Source: Sweltsa coloradensis (taxonomy: Eukaryota > Arthropoda > Insecta > Plecoptera > Chloroperlidae). Taken from it: DNA of 64,000 nt. The notes below the pieces were generated by a model that had not been told where the DNA came from, did no database searches, and saw only the letters and a program-made list of their open reading frames with translations. Each line of letters starts with the position of its first letter. Position 1 is the first letter of the stretch. Shown here piece after piece: positions 55,753 to 64,000 of this stretch. The position numbers were made by a program, and so were the translations under genes. Location of the stretch: assembly GCA_024449915.1 (NCBI GenBank), contig JAMZAV010000356.1:310001-374000 (forward strand). Reading direction: 5' to 3'.

Positions 55753-58185
55753 GGAAGGCATTAACTTCAGAGTAATGGTCACTAAAGTTCATCTGTAACC
55801 CACATGTAATGGCTACAAATACAAATTAGCTACACTCAGTGTTTGGGGTTGATAATCTGTCACCGTTTGTTTGGACAATACATTACACCGTTTATCTCTC
55901 TAAAAAACCGCCGAGATAGTGTTAAGCCTGCAACATAAATTTATTTGTACGCAATTTCATTCCGCTAGAACCTAGGACAGGCTTTGTGCACAATATGCAC
56001 ACGTCTGCGAATAATACAAACTACAAAGTAACTTTATTTTTTTAATGTAAGTTATATTATTATCAGGGAATGTGACCTTTTTTTCAATGTCTGCCTGCCT
56101 GCTTCTGCAGGGTGTATAGAAATATGTCAATTACACTGTATTAAACAACTTGTTGCAAAACGGAGAACGTTTTAGGTAAAATTACATTATTTTATAACAG
56201 CGTATAGACTACTGGTCCTGTAAACATTAACGTGACGTTTACAAACAAATTTAATTAAGTATGGTATGATTTGATGTCGAAACATTTAGCTTCTAGCTTC
56301 CCTGAGAAAACATAGCGACTGGTCCAGAATTCACTTTAAATTTAAAATAATCTAACATTTTTTTTCACAAATGCACAATTTGAAAAATGTTTTCGATATT
56401 TTTAACTCTAAATTTAAATAATTTAAATTCAGATTTTGTGCCCAGAGACCTACAATAATTACAAATTTATTCCTTTCTATTTCATCTCTTTGACTCTCGA
56501 TCTAAAGTCCTCTAATCAGTCGGCCCAGCTAACCAAGCGGTGCCTACCTCGCCCTACAGAGCCACGACATTGAAACACAACCCACAGAAAACCTGACTTC
56601 TCAGCGAGTTTCACTTGAGACGATCAAACAGAAGCTGATGAAGAATTAGTCTTGTAATCAGAGCTAGATAACGCATCACCGCCCAGCAGAGTAAGCACAC
56701 CGTGAAATGAGAATTTATTTTTTATTCCACCACATTAAGTTTAGAAAATTTGATTTTAATTCTTAATTTAAAAAAATAATAATTAAAAGGGAGTAAGAAT
56801 GGTGGATCCCTCCTTTTCCTACAGCCATTAATCATTGTATGTAATTAAAATTAAAACATGTAAGGTTATTAACATTTTATCGCTTGAAAAAATAACTTAT
56901 TCATTTTGTCGCGTTTTACTTGTTTTGACATATTTTCCAAAAAAATATAAAAATTAGTGAAGATGATATTAGTTTCTATAATTAATTTATGGGCAAGATA
57001 GGTGCGTGCCTTCCTATTTCATTCGTTCTTCATTTATTATTGATCTTACGATTTCGATGGAAATTGGCTAACTATTTTAAAACAAGGTCGAGTATGCCAA
57101 ACCCCATACAAAGATTTTTGGGGCCATTTCTAGAAGCCAGCCAATCATCAGATAGATTTGAATTATAGTGCATTATCATCGTCATGAATAATTTATAGTT
57201 TTCTACATACAGTTAACTAAAGCGGTCAAATGAAATAATGTGACAAATTGGTGTTTTAACATAATAAGCCAAAAAATAATGAATAGCTACTTTGTTTAAC
57301 ATCTACTCTTAACTATAAAATATTAATCTTTTTGAACAAAGTTTATGAATTTTTAAGGTTCAAGTTGAGTTTAAATGGAGTATAATTTTTCTCTGCGAAA
57401 GAATTTCTACAAAATTAAAAACTTGTAAAAACATTTAACTCGCACCCCACGCTTTGTAAAGTTCAAAGTACTTAAATATAATTCTTACCCTGGGAAATAA
57501 TAATTACTCGAGAGTTTCCCCAGCTGAACATCAAGCAAAGTATGAGCTAATTAATTATGCTGAACTTTAGAATATAATATGTTGTTTTACCGTTTTAGGA
57601 CTTTTCGTGTGGAAATTTAAATTTAAGCTTATCAGAGAACTAGACGAGAAGTGTAATTAACAAAGAATTTGCGTTGTTAGGATTTTTTAATTAATATCAG
57701 TATTTAGCTTAGAAATTATGAAACGAACGAATTATTTTGTTCTTCCTTACATGTACAATGTTTCTGTAAGATTTTATTATACTAGAAACCGTGTTTAAAT
57801 ACCTTCAAAATATGTAGCTTGTTTTAATCTTAGGCACGAAATACATCGTCGAGACTTGTAACTCAATGATATAGAGGCGTACATAAAATATATGTTGATC
57901 TTTGACAAAACATTGCAGCAAAGTCTCTAATTAGCAAAGGATCTTATCCCTTTGAATGGAAGATAAGGTTTAACTTGCCTCAATCCCACCTAGTAATAAA
58001 GTGGAAAAAATTTGGTTAATGACAAAAAGGGTGATGAAATAAATCTTTAAAATCAGAGTAAGAAAGTATGTAATGGCTGCACAAGCCGCGATAAGACAAC
58101 CTGTGCAGCCAAACCTACTCACAGTTTGCGGAACTGCCACAATATTAAAATCAAATCCCAAAAGATACAAAAGCACAATGGCAGT
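55753..58185. other. Long AT-rich stretch, no gene recognised
   Basis: No frame, RNA gene or repeat end that I can support over about 2.4 kb. Confidence 0.4.
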
Positions 58186-58198
58186 TGTAAATGTTTTG

Positions 58199-58620
58199 GG
58201 TAACTCGTTGGTCTTGTGGTTAGCGTCTTTGCTTTCAATGCAGAATGTCCAGGGTTCGATTCCCCCTAAAGTCAGTAGTTTTTTAACTTCTGATTTGGGC
58301 GTAAGTCCATCAGTTCTTGTCTTAGTAATTTGTAAACGGTGACTTTGGAGCCGTCCTAGCAACGAGGCACATAACAAATTTAAAGTTGTTCTGAATCGGC
58401 CTTGTTGATTCTGGCGTTGATCCGCGGGTGTTCGCACTGACCATACAACTGATTGAAATATTTTCCATTAAAAAATATTCATCTTTGGTTGGTTATCGCT
58501 CACTCGTCGATTTCGTCGGGGCCTACTGGGTTGGCTTGATCGCTTTGGTTTACTGTGCCCCACTGAAAATCGGTTATATGACTGAGTGGGTAGACTCTAA
58601 ATACGAATTTATTTATTTAT
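58199..58620 (+). mobile_element. SINE-like element, family B, with tRNA-like head
   Basis: TCTTGTGGTTAGCGTCTTTG (A-box-like) and CCAGGGTTCGATTCCCCC (B box) form a tRNA-like head with a pairable anticodon arm around TTTCAAT. The tail from ~58530 carries GGCTTGATCGCTTTGG, CCCACTGAAAATCGGTTATA and TGACTGAGTGGGTAGACTC, then TTTATTTATTTATT. Whether head and tail form one element is inference: the other copies show only the tail. Similar ~38-bp stretches (ATTAAAATCAAATCC.. and TTAAAATCGAATACC..) flank it. Confidence 0.6.
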
Positions 58621-59385
58621 TAAAATCGAATACCAAACGATACAAAACCACGATACTTCCCCCTGAGCCCAAAACTCACCCACACAAAACAATCCAATAC
58701 CACATTTACCATTCAGCCATGTAATAATAATTAGCTCCTAACAATGCAGTTCGGCAGTTTCCGCCCGCGGTCGTGTGCGCTTGGCTAATTGCTTTGTGCT
58801 TGTGGTTCGCCAGGCTGCGGTTTGGAATTAGTTTCATAAGCCGAGGTTTTCTAAAAATAAGCTGACGAAAGTATTGGTTTACATGAGGCTCGGCTCTTTC
58901 AAATCTGGATATGGATAAGAGATATAGACGAAGGATATGGTCAATACAAAGGCAAACTTTATAATAATTTGTCTAAAAATTACTTAGTAGCCGCAAATGT
59001 TTATGGCTAGAGTATGAAAATAATTTGAGACATAAACTACGTTCATCATGCGTGTTTTACTGACGAAATTAAAAAGTTTTAAAAATTATTTATACCAATG
59101 TGTATACATGAAAATACAAATTGATTCATTTAACATGATTTTATGACACGTTGTTTTGAAATTATTTATTTATATTAGAGTCTATTACAGCATAAGTTCC
59201 ATTTTACATAGACAACATAATAAATATAATATAAATAAAGTAAAAATTAAAATTACATTAATATACCTACAAATTAACAAATAATTATATGGTGATGAAC
59301 AATAAACAAAGATATCAAAATTATAAGTGGAACAAAACATAAGAGTAAAATAATGTTCTTCAATACGTCATTAATTGCCAATAGT
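58621..59385. other. AT-rich intergenic DNA
   Basis: No gene recognised. Confidence 0.35.
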
Positions 59386-60234
59386 TCTAATTGTATTTAA
59401 TTGGATGAGCGTAGCGAGCGTAGCGAGCGAAGCGAGCGAAGCGAAGATTCCATTTCACTACACTGGAGAAAAAAATCCGGAATGTTTTTTTTCTTTTTTT
59501 ATTTTTGTGTGTCTGTTAGCACGATTCGGCTAAACCGATAATCCGATTGCAATGAAATTTTATGGAGACCTTCGAAATTCTCTAAACGAAGAACTGCCAC
59601 GTTTTTGAGAGCAATCGAAAAATTATTTCTGATGAAAATCGCAATTTTACGATTTTTTTTTGATTTTTTGAAAATTTTCTTCGACTTATAACACCTACAT
59701 GCTTTGTCGGATTTTAATGATTTTTTCACAGAACCTTAATTTTATGAATTTAGGTACTCATGTGAAATTTGAGCGCGATCGAAAAATTATTTCTCAAGAA
59801 AATCGAAAGTTTACGGGTTTTTTCTTTGTTTAAACAATTCTTTGACTTATATAACACCTACATGCTTTATCCGATTGTAATGATTTTTTCACAGAATCTT
59901 AATTTTATGAATTAATATATTCGTATGAAATTTGAGCACCATCGAATAATTATTTCTTATGAAAATCAAAATTTTACGATTTTTTTCTTTTTTAAACGAC
60001 GGTTAATTAAAAAAATTAAAATAAGAGTTTATTTTTTATTTGATTTAAATTAATTTTTAAAAAAATCTTCAATTAAGTAATGATTTTTTCACAGAACAAC
60101 AGAAAATCCGCATAAATCTTGGCAACTCAATGCACCAATTACGCTTAACGCCGCTTATCTTCTGTAATTAATAAGATCCAGGTCCTCTAATTACGCTCAT
60201 CCAACAACGCGGCGGGACTTAAGCGTTTTCCTAG
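59386..60234 (+). mobile_element. Non-autonomous Helitron, ~849 bp
   Basis: The 5' side is TCTAATTGTATTTAATTGG then ATGAGCGTAGCGAGCG with several repeats of the GCGAGCG word. The 3' end is AACGC, loop GGCGGGACTTAA, GCGTT, TTCCTAG at 60231-60234, next base T. It is the inverted counterpart of 51680-52456. The base before the 5' start is T, not the expected A, so the exact 5' end is uncertain. No coding capacity. Confidence 0.8.
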
Positions 60235-61173
60235 TTAAATAATTAATGAGAACTACTTGTAATCTTTAATACCAGAAATTAATAAGGGAACGAAGCTCTC
60301 TTACCAGCAGTAGGCATACTTTTCTATACAACTTGTGTCTCGTCTCACGATATAATCGAAACAGATCCTGCGATTGACAACCCTTGTTTGTTGACATTGT
60401 GCTTAACAAGGATGATACAGAATGAGGTCAGTCACCCTTGTGTTCAAAGGCGCAAAGGGGCAAAGGAGCGGAGCAAGAATTTTTAAAAAATGCATTTTTA
60501 TTTACCCGGCACCTCCACTTCCATGATCAGATTTTGTGTGTGACATTCTTCATAAATCTGCAAAATTTGTTGATTAGTTATATTTAATTTATATGATAAG
60601 AAGGATAGGCGTAAAATAAATAAATACTTGTCTTTGATCCTTATTTGTTAGATACTTTAAAACCCGTTTTTTATTTCACTAATATTGAAGTAATTTATGT
60701 TCAGTTGTTCGTTTTTCAATTGCCATCATTGTACAATTGAGATTTAAATAAATGAACGAATAAAGTTTGTTCCTCATTCAACAATAAAGTTTAGTTTATT
60801 CAACTGAAAGTAGTCCCTCGGGGTTGAATAGCACCAGCATGAACCACGCCGTTACACAGTAACAATGCCGGACAAAGTTATAATTTGAAATCACAAAGTC
60901 ATGGAAAACCTAACAAACGAAGCCACAAACTGTGTTTAACGAGTATATTGTACTCGGGTCACATGTACTCAAGTTCTAAATTAGTATAACGGTAATGTAG
61001 TTGAGAAGAAATAGAGCGCGTATGAATAATGGGTGAGATTCCGCGCAGGGATATAATGAAACCGTGTAATAATGTGAATTGTTTAACCATGGACCCTAGA
61101 CGAATCAAAAATGTCTTTCTACCTTAACTTTAAAGTTTATTATTCACTGATTAAAACATTTCTGAACAATTTC
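60235..61173. other. Intergenic DNA with a GTCCGTC-family relic
   Basis: TGTCTCGTCTCACGATATAA at about 60345 and following sequence to 60430 belong loosely to the GTCCGTC dispersed family. No gene recognised. Confidence 0.4.
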
Positions 61174-61253
61174 ACCGACAGTGTTGGCTCGAGCGCTAAG
61201 TGCGCGTTTTTGATTAGGGAGGTCCCGGTTTAAAATCCCGACGAGACAATCCC
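61174..61253 (+). mobile_element. SINE family A head, copy 4 (split)
   Basis: ACCGACAGTGTTGGCTCGAG and B-box relic GGTTTAAAATCCC. It stops after GACGAGACAATCCC; the family-A 3' part appears about 490 bp later at 61741-61890. The gap holds a SINE-B tail and other DNA. Confidence 0.7.
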
Positions 61254-61339
61254 AATTACATACATAAGCTAAGTGCTAGACTCTCAGTATGGCCGTGGGG
61301 AGCGTGCCAATTAAAAGCCATCATGAAAGGGGAAAAACA

Positions 61340-61490
61340 GCCGTCTAAAGTACTGAAAATCAGTTATATGACTGAGTGGGTCAGAGTAACTCAAAATAAC
61401 AATTTATTTATTTTATTTTATTTTATTTTATTTTATTTTATTTTATTTTATTTTATTTTATTTTATTTTATTTTATTTTATTTACGTAAA
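61340..61490 (+). mobile_element. SINE-B tail with a (TTTTA)16 microsatellite
   Basis: CTGAAAATCAGTTATATGAC and TGAGTGGGTCAGAGTAACTC match the 58.5-kb tail. The terminal TTTA tail has expanded into 16 uninterrupted TTTTA units at 61411-61490. The 117-codon frame across it is an artefact. Confidence 0.75.
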
Positions 61491-61740
61491 TTTGTACACC
61501 TTTATTTATATACAGTCGGCGTTGCTCGCCCATCCGCTCAACAACAAACACAGCTCCACAGCCACTTAAATCGTCAGATTAGCCAACTAGATGAAGTATC
61601 TAAGTGGCATTTCCCCCGCATTTCCCCTTTCATAATGGCTTCTAATCGGCACGCTAGGGCTCGGAGTGAAGGATAGTAGACTGAGCGTCTAGCGCTTTGC
61701 TACGCAAGGCTTATTTATGTCATTCGACAATCCTTAGTAA
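61491..61740. other. Spacer within the split SINE-A copy
   Basis: GC-richer DNA with CGTCTAGCGCTTTGCTACGC near 61688. No recognised gene. Confidence 0.3.
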
Positions 61741-61890
61741 AGTTTTTTTCGAGATTTTCATCAGACGATAAATCGAATGCAAGGGATTGAGTTCTCTTAA
61801 ACAGCCCTCGAGATCCATTCACATATTTTGTCCTAGCTTTACGAGGGTCATGCATTACACCCTGAGCAGGTTTCTTACGAAAAATTTAAA
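61741..61890 (+). mobile_element. SINE family A 3' part, copy 4 (split)
   Basis: TCGAGATTTTCATCAGACG, AAGGGATTGAGTTCTCTTAA, ACAGCCCTCGAGATCC and CACCCTGAGCAGGTTTCTTA then CGAAAAAT match the body and 3' end of 53256-53540. Confidence 0.7.
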
Positions 61891-62094
61891 TATAAATTCC
61901 CAACAATCTTTGTATGGGAGGTGTTTTCGCCGTTAGTAGTGAAGCGATCGTCGTTCGTCAGTGGGACAGGCTGCTGAGCTTAGACCATGGCTTAGGTGGA
62001 TACGGGGATACGTCTAGTAAATAGATAAGAGTGTAGATTTACTCGTATATTGAGTTACCTTGCGTTGCGATTTCCCTTGTGATCAGACAGACAG

Positions 62095-62096
<2 letters not shown>
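61891..62096. other. Unassigned spacer
   Basis: No feature supported. Confidence 0.3.

Positions 62097-62156
<60 letters not shown>
62097..62156. repeat. (GA)n microsatellite, about 30 units
   Basis: Uninterrupted GA/AG run next to the LINE tail at 62158. Confidence 0.95.
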
Positions 62157-62157
<1 letters not shown>

Positions 62158-62159
<2 letters not shown>

Positions 62160-62330
62160 TGATTTGATTGATTTGATTTGATTTGATTTGATTTGATTGT
62201 CGTCTTTATTGATGGCGGGATTAGGGCCTGTTAAGCCTTCTCTTCCATCCAACCACTTCCTAATTACAACAAATCACGACATTACAGGATTATATAAAAT
62301 AATGAAATTTTTAAAAAATACTATATGATC
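62158..62330 (-). mobile_element. LINE 3' end with (CAAAT)n tail
   Basis: On the minus strand: GGTTGGATGGAAGAGAAGGC, CAGGCCCTAATCCCGCCATC, AATAAA (62210-62205), then a CAAAT microsatellite tail. Coding end, polyadenylation signal and simple-repeat tail in this order are usual for non-LTR retrotransposons of arthropods. The RT is not seen upstream, so the copy is truncated or extends into unrecognised sequence. Confidence 0.65.
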
Positions 62331-62643
62331 ACACAAGTTAAATGTGCAATTTAAGAGCTAAAAATAATGTTTACATCATACTAAAATAACTAAAACAAAC
62401 TAAATTATGAAATAATACATTATGAGTAACATTATTGCAAAGTTAAAATTTTCTAGGGATATGGTAATGTTATGCAAATTGTGGCTTTAAATCTATTTAT
62501 GTAAATCTACAATAGCTTAAGAAACATTCATTCATCCATTCACACAAAAGTACACAATTAATATGGCTTTAGCCATTGTGTGCAGAAATACAAAGTGAGC
62601 AGGAGCAGGTTGTGGTGTGCATTACTCAATCATTGACAAAGGC
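62331..62643. other. Unassigned AT-rich spacer
   Basis: May continue the LINE upstream of its 3' end, but no coding motif supports this. Confidence 0.3.
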
Positions 62644-62716
<73 letters not shown>

Positions 62717-62779
62717 AGGGAGAGAGAGAGAGAGAGAAGAAGAAGAAGAAGAAGAAGAAGAAGAAGAAGAAGAAGAAGA
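62644..62779. repeat. (GA)n then (GAA)n compound microsatellite
   Basis: GA units with scattered interruptions to ~62736, followed by about 14 GAA units. The Arg/Glu-only frame through it is an artefact. Confidence 0.95.
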
Positions 62780-64000
62780 TAGCAACCGCGTGATATTGGA
62801 AACAGAAGTTTTGAAATATATTTAGGTCACATATATTTATTTCTTTGTTTATAAAAAAATGGCGACAAAAATAAAATATTATCTCTTTAAGTTAAAAAGC
62901 AAAAGACACCAAAACTCGTCGACAAACATTAATATTTCGCCAGGAACATAAGTTGTAATACTTCCGCCTTATGAATCACGCATGATTGTTATTCAAAGCC
63001 AACGCGTCCTCTTAGAATTCAAGACAGGTTCGGTGCTTCCGTTGTTGCACAGCAGCTCAGCGTGAGTCTAGGAGCTCGAGCAGTTAGGCACAGGTTGCTA
63101 GGCCGTTAGTGTGGTCTACTGTGTGACATGTGCGGGCTAGGGGCTAGCAATCTAGGGTGTCCACCTGGCAACAGGGTAGGACATTTGGCAACACTACTGC
63201 AAGATTGAAACATATTAATTTAAATTGAAGGACAAACTTTTTTTACGAAGTATTTCATTGTCGAAAAATATTTATTAAAAATACGTGTGTACATAGATTT
63301 ATTTAACATTTAAAGTGTGTTTAAATCAATTTTGAACGGTTTGATTGATTTCATGCCCAATACTTCGTAATCCTTTAAAATTTGCAATGTTTGCGTGATG
63401 CTTACCTAGACAGTAACAATGTGGGTCATTCTTTATTATTCAATTTATCTAACTTATTGTAGTTGCAAAGTGTGTATGGTTACCGGTAAATAATTTAAAA
63501 CGTGACCCCCTAATCTATCTATTCAAATTGAGTGACACTTTGGATTGTTTTATTTATTTAAAAAGTGAATCGATACTTTTTGCGATTTTCAGCATACTTT
63601 TTGGTAACAGTGATGTATTGAAATTTAAACTTCATCGTGCTTATGTTTATAGCAAGTCTTAATAAAAAATTTAACAACAATCACATTTTTACAAATGTTT
63701 TATAAAGTGCAATATGAAATTTTAAAATAATTAGGTACCAAAAATATATGAATACTAAAAGGTGTTTTCAGAGAAATTATTTGAAAAGACGAATAATGTT
63801 TCATACTTCAGGTTTGAAGACTTGAAGAAAAATCTCGCTTCCGATATTATACTCTAATATGCTCATGATAAGTTGCGAACACGTCAAAGAACAAACCTAT
63901 GTAACAGCTTGGAGCTAGAGATTTCTCGTGTTATCACCTCGGGAGATGTGACGACACAACAGTGTGCTCAGTGATGTAGTGTGAAGCTGATAACGTAATA
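62780..64000. other. AT-rich DNA to the window end
   Basis: No frame above 60 codons, no repeat terminus and no RNA gene recognised. Confidence 0.4.

Noticed and set aside
55463..55782. Three overlapping minus-strand frames with YAQSIRYAM repeats
   Set aside because: They are translations of the 31-bp minisatellite.
58073..58342. 89-codon frame over the SINE-like head
   Set aside because: It overlaps a tRNA-derived repeat and has no domain; SINE heads often stay open by chance.
61323..61676. 117-codon frame
   Set aside because: It is driven by the TTTTA microsatellite and a SINE tail.
62576..62782. Arg/Glu repeat frame
   Set aside because: It translates GA and GAA microsatellites.

Overview
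This window looks like a TE-saturated, AT-rich, gene-poor stretch of a large animal genome, most likely an arthropod (possibly a hemimetabolous insect). The grounds are the repeat types: non-autonomous Helitrons, TTAA- and hAT-type MITEs, tRNA-derived SINEs, decayed non-LTR ends and a gag-bearing LTR element. The arthropod assignment is inference; I recognise no host gene. I see no bacterial operons, rRNA genes, functional tRNA genes or CRISPR array, and nearly every open reading frame is short and lies in repeats or simple sequence.

Layout. 1-9 kb: an edge-truncated Helitron, a hairpin, a TIR-bounded copy of a palindromic foldback family, a hAT-like MITE inside a tandem repeat, a minisatellite and two TIR MITEs. 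9.6-11.7 kb: one Helitron plus a head-to-tail Helitron pair carrying a foldback. 11.7-19.6 kb: mostly unassigned AT-rich DNA. 19.6-26.1 kb: a Helitron, a near-perfect 636-bp palindrome, a second foldback copy, a hAT-like MITE, a ~150-bp tandem repeat, a 36-bp in-frame minisatellite and a TTAA MITE.

26.7-46.75 kb: the most notable structure. Two ~970-bp copies, about 99% identical, begin TGTCA and end TGACA. They lie in direct orientation with ATAT on both outer sides, as expected for the two LTRs of one roughly 20-kb element. The interior has a primer-binding-site-like motif after the left LTR and a broken gag with a CCHC zinc knuckle and an acidic 20-residue repeat. I found no pol. It also contains a decayed LINE, Helitron pieces and long unassigned stretches.

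46.75-64 kb: a 22-bp minisatellite, two LINE-like 3' ends, four copies of a tRNA-derived SINE (two interrupted by other sequence), two Helitrons in opposite orientation, a 31/62-bp higher-order minisatellite, a second SINE-like family, and large microsatellites around a LINE 3' end.

The genes do not form a pathway. What they show is layered transposition: Helitrons and SINEs recur throughout, SINE tails sit inside SINEs, and young LTRs bracket an apparently older interior. Coordinates of repeat boundaries were read by eye and may be off by a few bases.
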